Shown here piece after piece: positions 42,752 through 50,578 of a stretch of 64,000 nt of DNA. Source of the stretch: Paenisporosarcina cavernae (GTDB lineage Bacteria > Bacillota > Bacilli > Bacillales_A > Planococcaceae); NCBI RefSeq assembly GCF_003595195.1, contig NZ_CP032418.1, positions 632,501 to 696,500 of the forward strand, read 5' to 3'. Positions within the stretch are counted from its first letter, which is position 1; each line of letters opens with the position of its first letter. Below the pieces are notes generated by a model. That model worked only from the letters and a program-made list of their open reading frames with translations. It ran no database searches and was not told the DNA's origin. Made by a program: the position numbers and the translations under genes.

Positions 42752-44221
42752 ATGTTGGACGTTCAATCGATTCGAAAGCAGGATCTGTCGAGTAAGAACA
42801 CGATCATGTTTTTAGCGTATGGTATTTCAGGTTTTTTAGGGACGATTGTGTATTTTTTGACGAATCAAGGTACCGTCAAAACGGTTAGTATGTTGGTTCC
42901 ATTTTTGTTAACGGTCTTATTTTATGTTCTTTCTAAAAAGGTCAAAGTCATTGCTGTGGCGTTTTCATGGATAGTTTTAACACTCATTTTTGGAGCTGCA
43001 TGGACGAGTGCAATACTTGGTGAAGCATCGGTTGCGACGATGGGAATTGCATTTTTTATCGCAGGACTTGCTAGTGTGCAAGGGGATCGTTGGGTTATGG
43101 CATACGGTTCCATTTTAGCCATTGCGTTACAAGTAGTGTTCATCACAACGTATCCACATCAAGAACAAATTGCATCAAGCAAATCGTCGTTGTTATTAAT
43201 TATTGTGCTGTTATGTTTTGCGTTATTCTTACAAATACGCCAGGCGAAAAAACTCGCTACTCAAGTTGAATTGTTGTTGACGAGTTCGCAGGAAAAAGCG
43301 GAAGAAGAAGAGCAACTATCTAGTCGCTTAAATTCAGCGGTTGCGACGATTACTGAGAATTTAGAACGTATTCGAACGAATGCGAACACGTCCGTTGCAT
43401 CCCAACGTGAAATGTTAGTGGCGGTGAATGAAGTAAGTGCTGGTTCACAACGTCAAACTGACCACGTGTTAGATATTGCTAAATCGACTGAATCAACGAA
43501 TGATTCAGTAGCGAAAATGGCAAGTCAGCTTGATGAAATCGTAGCGAAAGCAACGGACGCTAGTAAGACGGCTGAAGAAGGTTCAGTGAAGATGGATTCA
43601 GTGAAGAAAGAGATTGATGAGTTTACACAGTTCTTTGCGTCATTAAATGTGACGTTTAAAGAGTTAACCGATAAAATAAGTGAAACGAATGCATTTGCAG
43701 GATCGATTCGCGAAATAACGGAACAAACGAATTTATTGGCTCTAAATGCATCCATTGAAGCAGCTCGTGCTGGAGAACATGGAAAAGGGTTCGCCGTTGT
43801 GGCAGAAGAAATTCGAAAGCTTGCTGGGTTAACCGATCAAACGCTGAAAAAAATTGATGAGAATCTAACAAGTGTTAATAAACATAATGAATTGGCCCTT
43901 GGAAAGCTTGATGAAGGCGTGACGCACGTTTACACGCAAGTAGCGAAGACGGACGATGCGAATAAAGCATTCACTCGTTTATTTGAAGAAATGAACGGAC
44001 TGGAAAGAGAGTTAAATGCTTTCTCGAAAGTCGTCGAAACGATTGAAGAAAATAGTGAACAAGTGCAAGTTGCAACCAATGAATTTGCGTCCATTATTGA
44101 AGAAAGTACGGCTGCAGTGGAAGAATTGAATGCGACACTCGTGACATTAACAGAAGAGCAAGAACAAATCGCTCGGTATGTGAATGACACGTATGAAGAA
44201 GCTGTATCGATTCGCAAGTAA
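42752..44221 (+). CDS. Membrane-anchored methyl-accepting chemotaxis protein
   Basis: A 489-residue transducer. Five or six transmembrane segments (about 18-165) with almost no extracellular loop precede the signalling domain, so it probably senses a membrane or cytoplasmic cue rather than a periplasmic ligand. The hairpin tip is [39 protein letters not shown] (about 325-363), the CheA/CheW-binding site. No HAMP domain is evident. TTGACA lies upstream (42701) but without a convincing -10. A PilZ protein gene follows after 12 bp, suggesting joint control of taxis and c-di-GMP response. Confidence 0.9.
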   Translation: MLDVQSIRKQDLSSKNTIMFLAYGISGFLGTIVYFLTNQGTVKTVSMLVPFLLTVLFYVLSKKVKVIAVAFSWIVLTLIFGAAWTSAILGEASVATMGIAFFIAGLASVQGDRWVMAYGSILAIALQVVFITTYPHQEQIASSKSSLLLIIVLLCFALFLQIRQAKKLATQVELLLTSSQEKAEEEEQLSSRLNSAVATITENLERIRTNANTSVASQREMLVAVNEVSAGSQRQTDHVLDIAKSTESTNDSVAKMASQLDEIVAKATDASKTAEEGSVKMDSVKKEIDEFTQFFASLNVTFKELTDKISETNAFAGSIREITEQTNLLALNASIEAARAGEHGKGFAVVAEEIRKLAGLTDQTLKKIDENLTSVNKHNELALGKLDEGVTHVYTQVAKTDDANKAFTRLFEEMNGLERELNAFSKVVETIEENSEQVQVATNEFASIIEESTAAVEELNATLVTLTEEQEQIARYVNDTYEEAVSIRK

Positions 44222-44233
44222 GGAGTGACGGAA

Positions 44234-44611
44234 ATGGAGTACAAACGACAGGAAAGTTTCCGACATACGTTTCATGAGCCCGTGCCCGCGCTATACCGCT
44301 TAGTGTCATCCGACGGGATCGCACAGGAAGATACTGCTTGTGTCATGATGGACATGAGCCCAAGTGGAGTACGTGTTTACTCGAAGTTTGATATTTATAT
44401 GGTACCAGGAATGGAAGTCCCGATTGAAGTGGAAGTGGTGCTGACGAATCAGCCGATTAAGATGAGTGGACGTGTGATTTGGAAGCGTGCGCATTTTGAT
44501 GGAAAGCAATATGGGATTTCGATTGATGCAGACGAGCAAGAACAACAACATATTATTGATGAGTTGAAGGAACGTCGGAAAATTGAGATGTTTCAGTGGC
44601 GTAGTCGATGA
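44234..44611 (+). CDS. PilZ-domain protein (first)
   Basis: A 125-residue single-domain PilZ protein predicted to bind cyclic di-GMP. The N-terminal Arg-rich box is YKRQESFRHTF and the second motif is MDMSPSGVRVY (D-x-S-x-x-G). The C-terminal helix is charged. I chose ATG 44234 because AGGAG is 8 bp upstream; a GTG at 44225 overlaps the SD. It follows the MCP gene and ends at a terminator. A paralogue lies at 45853. Confidence 0.85.
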   Translation: MEYKRQESFRHTFHEPVPALYRLVSSDGIAQEDTACVMMDMSPSGVRVYSKFDIYMVPGMEVPIEVEVVLTNQPIKMSGRVIWKRAHFDGKQYGISIDADEQEQQHIIDELKERRKIEMFQWRSR

Positions 44612-44617
44612 AACATG

Positions 44618-44648
44618 AACCAGAGGCAGAGATGTCTTTGGTTTTTTC
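44618..44648 (+). terminator. Intrinsic terminator after the first PilZ gene
   Basis: Stem AACCAGAG(G)CA / TGTCTTTGGTT with G-U pairs and a short loop, followed by T6. Confidence 0.75.
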
Positions 44649-44709
44649 GTTTTGAAAGTTCGTAGAACTTTAAAATTAATTTTAAGTGCGTTTATAAATT
44701 ATTCGATTC

Positions 44710-44968
44710 CATAAGTCGAACGCATTCAGGACAAGGAAGTCCGCATGCAGAAAAGCGACAGGACGTCGCGCAATTTTCTGCCAAGAGGCGCAGCTCCTGC
44801 GGTTACTCGTCGCAAACGGAACATTTGCTCCAGCCGCTTCCTTCACTTTGTTTAGTCCAGGATCTTCAGCTTGCTGACGCTACGCTTTTCGAAGACACGG
44901 AAGGCTGCATGTCGAAGCGCCACGAGGATGTGGCGTTAGCTTCGACCTCAGGAAGTCGTCGACTTATG
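44710..44968. repeat. 259-bp GC-rich element with 10-bp terminal inverted repeats
   Basis: The ends are CATAAGTCGA and TCGACTTATG, perfect inverted repeats. The interior is much more GC-rich than the flanks and contains hairpins (for example GCGCCACGAGGATGTGGCGT) and segments such as CTCCTGCGGTTACTCGTCGC that resemble GC-rich intergenic elements common in Bacillales. No transposase and no supported ORF. A structured, possibly mobile non-coding element (MITE-like or transcribed RNA). Confidence 0.55.
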
Positions 44969-45102
44969 AAATATCTTTATGATGGATGTAAATTACATAC
45001 GCTTGCTTAGTCTTACATTTATTTTTACACAAACACTCAAATCGCGCTGGAAGGTTAATTTCAAAAATTAGCTACAAACGTTACTTATGTATTTGAAAGA
45101 AT

Positions 45103-45130
45103 AAAAAAACGCTTTCCGATTCGGAAAGCG
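45103..45130 (-). terminator. Terminator of the small zinc-protein operon
   Basis: Perfect stem CGCTTTCCG / CGGAAAGCG followed on the minus strand by T7. Confidence 0.9.
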
Positions 45131-45171
45131 CAATAGTTATGAGTGCTAATATTTAATGATAAAATTCTCTC

Positions 45172-45339
45172 TTAGTCAGCGTCGACCATTCCGCTGCCGT
45201 GGCATTCTGGGCAGGTGTGTTCTCCACGACCGCTGCATGCAGGGCAGTCGTGATCGGCTGCGTTTCGGCCGACTCCTCCTGTGCAGTCACATTCGACGTT
45301 TCTTCTTCCCATGCAGTAAAAGCATTTTTCTTTTGCCAT
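45172..45339 (-). CDS. Tiny DnaJ-type zinc-finger protein
   Basis: A 55-residue protein built almost only of Cys motifs: CFYC, CDC, CPACSGRGEHTCPECHGSG. The last two repeats match the CxxCxGxG zinc modules of DnaJ, and nothing else of DnaJ is present. SD AAAGGA is 9 bp before ATG 45339. It is the second gene of a two-gene minus-strand unit (15-bp gap) and ends near a strong terminator. Similar free-standing Cys-rich mini-proteins are assumed to bind zinc and assist other proteins; function here is unknown. A longer frame over the same bases (45153-45428) lacks these features and is rejected. Confidence 0.75.
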   Translation of the reverse strand: MAKEKCFYCMGRRNVECDCTGGVGRNAADHDCPACSGRGEHTCPECHGSGMVDAD

Positions 45340-45354
45340 GTTGTGTCATCCTTT

Positions 45355-45636
45355 CTAGTTGGTGTATCCTCTTTGTTTGAGTATGTTTCCAGCTGCGTAG
45401 CGTTTTTCGTTATTGTTGGATTGGTCACGATAAATAGCTAGTAGTTCATCATTTGATTTGTTTTCGAGGAATCCTGCGTACATATTGATGTTTTTATGTA
45501 TGTGTTCTTTTTCTTTTTTTACTTCGACTTTTCTTTTTTTCATTTCTTGGTTCAGTTTCTTCGTTAGTTTTCCACCGTTATGTGATTTATCAACTTCTTT
45601 GAATACGGCGAAGAGAATTTCTCCTAGTAGTCCCAT
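45355..45636 (-). CDS. Small basic helical protein of unknown function
   Basis: A 93-residue protein, Lys-rich (KKLNQEMKKRKVEVKKEKEHIHKN), with a hydrophobic start MGLLGEILFAVFKEV and a C-terminal segment (ELLAIYRDQSNNNEKRYAAGNILKQRGY) that looks like a short helical oligomerisation motif. The SD AAAGGAGGTGA before ATG 45636 is close to a perfect anti-16S match, so this start is preferred over the longer frame. It is followed by the zinc mini-protein. I do not recognise the family. Confidence 0.7.
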   Translation of the reverse strand: MGLLGEILFAVFKEVDKSHNGGKLTKKLNQEMKKRKVEVKKEKEHIHKNINMYAGFLENKSNDELLAIYRDQSNNNEKRYAAGNILKQRGYTN

Positions 45637-45852
45637 TTGTTCACCTCCTTTACTTCTTTTACCAGACACTCCTTATTAATCGGCTAAGTTATTTGTTTTT
45701 TTAACGTTTCCCTTTAAATTTTTTGAGGAACTTCTCAGATTGGAAAGATTTCCAAATTACTAATAATTAACAGTTACAACCTTCTTAAAGAAGGAGTTTT
45801 ACTTTTAAGTGTCGAATAGTGCAAGACTAGGTTACATTCGGAGGTGGAGATT

Positions 45853-46245
45853 GTGCAATATAGACGGAAGGAATCGTTTCGATTTACGTTTCAGCCACCA
45901 GAAAAGGCGACGCTTTTCATTCGACAGGAAGAGGAATCTGGTACTGTGTCGTATGAAGTGGAGTTAGTGGACATTAGTGGTCATGGTGCGAGGATTTTTT
46001 CGCCGATTCGGATGGATCATTTGATGTCGCATTCTGAGGTGACGTTGTCGGTGAAGCTCCATGCAAAAGAACTCGTTTTAAAAGGAGAAGTTGCTTGGAA
46101 AAAACCTTCAAGAGACGGTACGCTGATTGGAGCGGAATTTCAAGTGGATCAAAAAGCAGAAGCGGATATAATGCAGGAGTTAAAATTGAGACGGCATAAG
46201 GAATTGCAGGAAGAATACCGGAAGCAAGGAAAAAGATTGTATTAA
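45853..46245 (+). CDS. PilZ-domain protein (second)
   Basis: A 130-residue PilZ paralogue of the 44.2-kb gene. The two start alike (QYRRKESFRFTF versus EYKRQESFRHTF), and both have D-x-S-x-x-G (VDISGHGARIF here). The GTG at 45853 is preferred because it aligns with the paralogue's start and lies 8 bp after GGAGG. A basic C-terminal helix (KLRRHKELQEEYRKQGKRLY) may contact a partner. Predicted c-di-GMP receptor of unknown output; a GGDEF-EAL enzyme is encoded 2 kb downstream. Confidence 0.82.
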   Translation: MQYRRKESFRFTFQPPEKATLFIRQEEESGTVSYEVELVDISGHGARIFSPIRMDHLMSHSEVTLSVKLHAKELVLKGEVAWKKPSRDGTLIGAEFQVDQKAEADIMQELKLRRHKELQEEYRKQGKRLY

Positions 46246-46262
46246 TTTGTCGAATTTTTTTC

Positions 46263-46288
46263 GTTTTAAGAAGGAATCATTAGGGAAG
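46263..46288 (+). promoter_or_regulatory. Possible SigB promoter of hpf
   Basis: GTTTTA (46263-46268), 14-bp spacer, GGGAAG (46283-46288) resembles the SigB consensus GTTTAA-N13/15-GGGTAT. The B. subtilis orthologue yvyD is SigB-dependent, which supports the reading. Confidence 0.5.
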
Positions 46289-46332
46289 TTGTAGAATAAG
46301 GTGGTATAGCCTTAATTAAAGGAGGAGTTTAC

Positions 46333-46896
46333 ATGCTAAATTATAACATTCGCGGTGAAAACATTGAGGTAACTCCTGCGATTCGAGAACACGTTGAGAG
46401 TAAAGTAGGTAAAGTGGAACGCTACTTTAATGATGACATGAATGCGAACGCAAATGTAAATCTGAAAGTCTACAATGACAACCAGACTAAAGTTGAGGTA
46501 ACAATCCCGATGAAAAATCTGACGCTACGGGCTGAGGAGCGTCATAATGATATGTATGCAGCAGTGGACTTAATCGTCGACAAGTTAGAGCGTCAAATTC
46601 GCAAACATAAAACAAAAGTTAATCGTAAGTTTAAAGAGCGCGAAGGTGTTGGATCGTATTTTGCAACGATTACGTCAGCGGACCAACAAGCAAATTTATC
46701 GGATGAATCAGATGAGGATTTCGATATCGTTCGTACAAAACAATTCGAATTAAAACCGATGGATAAAGAAGAAGCAGTTCTTCAAATGAATATGCTTGGC
46801 CATACTTTCTACGTATACACAGATGCCGATTCTAACGCAACGAACATTGTGTACAAACGAAAAGATGGTAAGTACGGTTTAATCGAAACAAATTAA
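46333..46896 (+). CDS. hpf: Long-form ribosome hibernation promoting factor
   Basis: A 187-residue long HPF that dimerises 70S ribosomes into inactive 100S particles. The N-terminal S30AE/YfiA domain (1-~100) opens MLNYNIRGENIEVTPAIREHVESKVGK; a linker leads to the C-terminal dimerisation domain (about 130-187) with RTKQFELKPMDKEEAVLQMNMLGHTFYVY. SD AAAGGAGG. Its terminator is duplicated 935 bp downstream around a toxin-antitoxin cassette, which here separates hpf from secA together with the GGDEF-EAL gene. Confidence 0.95.
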   Translation: MLNYNIRGENIEVTPAIREHVESKVGKVERYFNDDMNANANVNLKVYNDNQTKVEVTIPMKNLTLRAEERHNDMYAAVDLIVDKLERQIRKHKTKVNRKFKEREGVGSYFATITSADQQANLSDESDEDFDIVRTKQFELKPMDKEEAVLQMNMLGHTFYVYTDADSNATNIVYKRKDGKYGLIETN

Positions 46897-46952
46897 TCAT
46901 CGTGACCTCCAGCCCATACGAGAAATCGTGTGGGCTTTTTCTATGTCGGGAT
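46894..46952 (+). repeat. Direct repeat, left copy (hpf stop codon plus terminator)
   Basis: A 59-bp segment starting at the hpf TAA matches 47829-47887 with two mismatches. It contains the terminator stem AGCCCATACGA / TCGTGTGGGCT followed by T5. This copy terminates hpf. Confidence 0.92.
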
Positions 46953-47085
46953 CTGGAAAATGGAAGATAAATATTAAAAATACTTACAATACGTATAATA
47001 TTACGGAGTATCGTACGTGAATTTGATGGATAAATGAAGTATAATTAAAACAAAATATCGATAAAATGAAAGGAGAGTTAGGAAA

Positions 47086-47391
47086 GTGAGTGTTGAATAT
47101 TTGAAACGAAAAAAGCCAACTTTTACAACAGAACAACTTGTTACTTCTAGCACTGCCGCCAAATCATTTGGGAAAATAAGAAGACAAGCAAAAGAACAAC
47201 CACAATTTATTATGGAAAATGGAAATGTTGAAACCGTGTTAATTAATTATGAACTTTATGAAGAGTTGTACTCGCTTGTCAAGGAGTTAGAAGAAATGAA
47301 ACAAAATTCCATGCTTAGTGAGAGAATTGACCGATTAAATGAGCATCCTCAAAGTTCGGTTTCATGGAAATCGATTAGACGGTCAGAATAA
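47086..47391 (+). CDS. Phd/YefM-type antitoxin
   Basis: A 101-residue protein. The central part (SSTAAKSFGKIRRQAKEQPQFIMENGNVETVLINYELYEEL) fits the Phd/YefM fold, which binds DNA as a dimer and neutralises a toxin through its C-terminus. GTG start with AGGAG 10 bp upstream. The toxin gene begins directly after its TAA. Promoter region contains TATAAT near 47038 and AT-rich palindromic sequence with TACGTATAATATTACG that may be the operator. The module lies between two copies of the hpf terminator. Confidence 0.82.
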   Translation: MSVEYLKRKKPTFTTEQLVTSSTAAKSFGKIRRQAKEQPQFIMENGNVETVLINYELYEELYSLVKELEEMKQNSMLSERIDRLNEHPQSSVSWKSIRRSE

Positions 47392-47802
47392 ATGACTTTG
47401 AAAGAGGAACGATTCGACGTTCAATTGGATGTAGATGCCGCTAAAGAATATGAAAAATTGAAGCAACCAGTTTTAAAAATGGTGAATAAAGCAATAGATG
47501 AGTTAGTTTATCGAGCGGATGAAATTGGTAAACCTCTTGGGAATAAACGAAATATGAAGTTAGCAGGGTGTAAAGAAATAAAATTACGGGATGCAGGAAT
47601 TCGAATCATTTTTCGACTAGTTAATTCGAAAGTAGAAGTACTTCAAGTGGTACAAATTTTGTCTATTGAAAAGAGAGAACGAGATTACGCTTTTAAAGTT
47701 GCCTCTTCCAGATTAAAGCTATTAGAGGAATCTTCATTTCCCGAAAGGATAGTAAATCGTACGGTGAAATGGAAACCATCTTCAAGAGTGAAGAAAAAGT
47801 AA
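47392..47802 (+). CDS. RelE/ParE-type toxin
   Basis: A 136-residue toxin of the RelE/ParE superfamily. Recognisable core: DAAKEYEKLKQPVLKMVNKAIDEL, then MKLAGCKEIKLRDAGIRIIFRLV and VVQILSIEKRERDYAFKVASSRL. RelE members cleave mRNA on the ribosome and ParE members poison gyrase; sequence alone does not decide. It is longer than typical members (85-100 residues) because of a basic C-terminal tail (about 105-136). ATG follows the antitoxin stop with no gap, so translation is coupled. Confidence 0.82.
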   Translation: MTLKEERFDVQLDVDAAKEYEKLKQPVLKMVNKAIDELVYRADEIGKPLGNKRNMKLAGCKEIKLRDAGIRIIFRLVNSKVEVLQVVQILSIEKRERDYAFKVASSRLKLLEESSFPERIVNRTVKWKPSSRVKKK

Positions 47803-47828
47803 GTGGAGTTACTCTTCTCTGCTTAATC

Positions 47829-47887
47829 TAATCATCGTGACCTCCAGCCCATACGAGAAATCGTGTGGGCTTTTTATATGTCGTGAT
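47829..47887 (+). repeat. Direct repeat, right copy (terminator after the toxin gene)
   Basis: The second 59-bp copy of the hpf stop/terminator segment, 57 of 59 bases identical. It now serves the toxin-antitoxin operon. The duplication indicates insertion of the 935-bp unit next to the hpf terminator. Confidence 0.92.
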
Positions 47888-47992
47888 TTGCGTCAAATAA
47901 GTGCTATTTGCGTATGTTAACTTTCATTTCCGTCAATTAATTTCCAGTTAGGTAAACTAACTTCCCATATTCGTATAATAAGTTCTACAAGT
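47886..47992 (+). repeat. Phased degenerate repeat array A3 (family A)
   Basis: Five units anchored on NCGT/NGGT at 47890, 47910, 47930, 47950 and 47971 (spacings 20, 20, 20, 21, the same series as A1). The core is GCGTCAA-TAACTT with drift (for example CCGTCAATTAATTT, AGGTAAACTAACTT). It directly abuts the right copy of the duplicated terminator. Confidence 0.75.
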
Positions 47993-48109
47993 GTGGGAAA
48001 TTTGCTTTAAGTCCGTGAAGATTTTGTCGATATTAGGAGAGTAGTGGAAGGATTCTTATTTGGATCTGTCGAAATAGATAGGACGTACTTGACCGGGGGA
48101 GTGAGGGCA

Positions 48110-50503
48110 ATGAGTAGATGGGCATTTTGGAACAATTTGCACATTCGTGGCAAAGTGTTGTTTGCCATGAGCATTGTCGTGATTCCGATTTTGTTGTTGA
48201 TGGCGACGTACTCGTATATGCATTCGAAGTTGCTATATGAAGAGAAGATTGAACAAGAGTTGGCGCTTGAAAATGAATTGGTGTCTCAAGCGATTCAAAG
48301 TGTGCTAGAACAAAAAGGCGATATTGCGAGGCAGTATGCACAGCTGAAACAAATCGAGGATTTTGCGTTGAAGGGGTATTCCCGAGCGGAGGCGCGAGGC
48401 TCGTTAACATATCCCGCGATTGATGCAGCGTTAAATCAAGTACAAGAAGAAAATGCTGTCGTGGAGAATGCGTGGATTGCGTTTATTGATGGGGATTATG
48501 TGATTGGAGATCACCACTATTTTACTGGTGCGGATTATTCGTTGAAAAACCGCCCGTGGCTATGGAAGGCATCTGCTTCTCGTGGTGTCGCGTTTTCAGA
48601 TAGTTACACGGATTACACGGCAGGGCAAAAAATGGTGACGGTGACGTATCCGATTGAAGTGGATGGTCGCAGGTACGGCTATTTAGGGCTCGATATTTTG
48701 CAGTCGTCGTTTCCACTGATGATTCAAGACTATGAATCGAAGACGAAACGTCATATTTTACTGACTTCAGAGAAAGTACCGCTTTTTGATTCATCCTCCA
48801 TGTGGGAGACGTTTCGCGGAAAAGTGAGACCAAACGCAGATGCGACACTTTTGAAAACGGAAAATGAGTCGTATTACGTGGAACTACGGACAGTTGGTTC
48901 AACGGGTTGGCTACTTGCAACGTATGCGAATGAAGATGTTGTGACGGCTCCTGCGAATGATTTTTTAACGGGAATCGCACTGACGTGGTTTATAGCGGGT
49001 GTGTTGATTTTACTGATTCTTTCTTTTTTATTGCAGCGCTTATTGTCGGATATTCCGAGAATTGTTCGCTATGTACAGCGGATTGAAGAAGGCAATTACT
49101 TGCTTCATATGAAAGTAAATCGGAACGACGAAGTCGGAGAAATTGCCCGTGCGGTGGAGCATATGAGTACACAGATTCATCTGCAAATGGAAGAGATGAA
49201 TTATCGCGCGTACCACGATTCACTGACGAAGCTACCGAACCGAATTGCGGTAGAACAAACGATGCACGAGTGGATGAAGCAGTTTGATCAGGCGAATGAA
49301 ATCATTGTCTTAACGTTTATGGATATTGATCATTTTAAACAAATTAATGACTCGAAAGGGCATTCGTACGGGGATCGACTGCTTGAACAAGTGGCTTTTC
49401 GAATTCGCGAAGTGCTTCCAGAACATGCGGTTTTCGGTCGCTTTGGTGGCGATGAGTTTGTGATTTTGTTGCGTTGTCAAAAAGATCATTATCCGCAAAT
49501 TCGCGCGCTGTTACAGGAAGTACATAAATCGTTTAAGCAGTCGTTTGAAGTCGAGAAACATGAAGTGTATGTGACGCCATCGATGGGAGTGTCGCTGTAC
49601 CCGGTTGATGCAGATACGTATGAACAATTGTTATCGAATGCCGATACCGCGCTTTACCGGGCGAAAGATGCTGGACGTAATCGGGTGTATTATTTCAATT
49701 ATGAAATGAAAGAGCAGTTTGAAAAAGAGTTGCTGCTTGAACAAGGGCTTCAAAAAGCGCTCGAGAAAAATGAATTGATGCTCCATTTTCAGCCGCAGTT
49801 TGATTTACATTCTGGGAAAACGACACGGATCGAGGCACTCATTCGCTGGAATCATCCGGAGTGGGGAATGGTGTCACCAGATGAGTTTATCCCTGTCGCG
49901 GAAAAAGCGGGACGCATCCGGGAGATTGGCTACTGGGTCATTGATAAGGCTTTGGAGTCCATCAAAGGGCTGAGTAAGGAATATCCGGATTTGGAGCGAG
50001 TCGCAATAAACGTCAGTGCGCTGCAACTGCGGGATAAAGAATTTACACGAAACGTGAAAAAGTTACTCGATAAATACCGATTGTCACCCGGCAAACTCGA
50101 GATGGAAGTGACAGAATCGGTATTTATGGACCGTGTAGAAGAGTCGATCAAAATCTTAACCGAACTCAAAACGTTAGGCGTGGAAATTGCGCTCGATGAT
50201 TTCGGCACGGGATTCTCGTCGCTGTCGTATTTACGGGTGTTGCCGCTTCACCGAGTGAAGATTGACCGAGTGTTTGTGTCGCAAATTGAGACGGATCAGA
50301 AAATGTTGTCTCTAGTAGGATCAATCATTGAGATGGCACATGGGCTAGGCTTTGAGACGGTGGCAGAAGGTGTGGAGACGGCTGCGCAGTTGAAGCTGTT
50401 GTCAGAGTCGAATATTGATACGGTGCAAGGTTATTATTATAGTCGACCACTCGCGATTGGCGTATTACGGGAGTTTTTGTCGAATGAAAAGACGGTGAAG
50501 TGA
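48110..50503 (+). CDS. Membrane GGDEF-EAL cyclic di-GMP enzyme
   Basis: A 797-residue bifunctional-looking c-di-GMP enzyme. Transmembrane helix at about 17-37, an extracellular dCache-like sensor (about 40-285), a second helix (about 287-310), HAMP, GGDEF domain (about 365-530) with intact GGDEF near residue 446, and EAL domain (about 550-797) with EALIRW near 575, EVTES, DDFGTGFSS and AEGVET. All metal and base residues visible in the motifs are present, so both synthesis and hydrolysis are possible. I chose ATG 48110 (SD GGGGGAG) over GTG 48044. The two PilZ proteins nearby are likely receptors. Confidence 0.9.
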   Translation: MSRWAFWNNLHIRGKVLFAMSIVVIPILLLMATYSYMHSKLLYEEKIEQELALENELVSQAIQSVLEQKGDIARQYAQLKQIEDFALKGYSRAEARGSLTYPAIDAALNQVQEENAVVENAWIAFIDGDYVIGDHHYFTGADYSLKNRPWLWKASASRGVAFSDSYTDYTAGQKMVTVTYPIEVDGRRYGYLGLDILQSSFPLMIQDYESKTKRHILLTSEKVPLFDSSSMWETFRGKVRPNADATLLKTENESYYVELRTVGSTGWLLATYANEDVVTAPANDFLTGIALTWFIAGVLILLILSFLLQRLLSDIPRIVRYVQRIEEGNYLLHMKVNRNDEVGEIARAVEHMSTQIHLQMEEMNYRAYHDSLTKLPNRIAVEQTMHEWMKQFDQANEIIVLTFMDIDHFKQINDSKGHSYGDRLLEQVAFRIREVLPEHAVFGRFGGDEFVILLRCQKDHYPQIRALLQEVHKSFKQSFEVEKHEVYVTPSMGVSLYPVDADTYEQLLSNADTALYRAKDAGRNRVYYFNYEMKEQFEKELLLEQGLQKALEKNELMLHFQPQFDLHSGKTTRIEALIRWNHPEWGMVSPDEFIPVAEKAGRIREIGYWVIDKALESIKGLSKEYPDLERVAINVSALQLRDKEFTRNVKKLLDKYRLSPGKLEMEVTESVFMDRVEESIKILTELKTLGVEIALDDFGTGFSSLSYLRVLPLHRVKIDRVFVSQIETDQKMLSLVGSIIEMAHGLGFETVAEGVETAAQLKLLSESNIDTVQGYYYSRPLAIGVLREFLSNEKTVK

Positions 50504-50578
50504 GAGGGGTGCGTTGTTTGCACCTCTCTTTTTGCAGTGGTAGAATGGACTCTGAGACTAAATGGGAAGTGACTTGAC

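Noticed and set aside
44825-45010. Plus-strand 61-residue frame in the GC-rich element
   Set aside because: It begins without an SD inside a structured non-coding element and ends in AT-rich flanking sequence with no family resemblance.
45153-45428. A 91-residue minus-strand frame overlapping the zinc mini-protein
   Set aside because: It has no SD, low-complexity Thr/Glu composition, and it spans the start of a better-supported gene with clear Cys motifs and an SD.
48044-48109. GTG start for the GGDEF-EAL protein
   Set aside because: The 22 extra residues lack an SD and precede a better start (ATG 48110 with GGGGGAG), followed directly by the first membrane helix.
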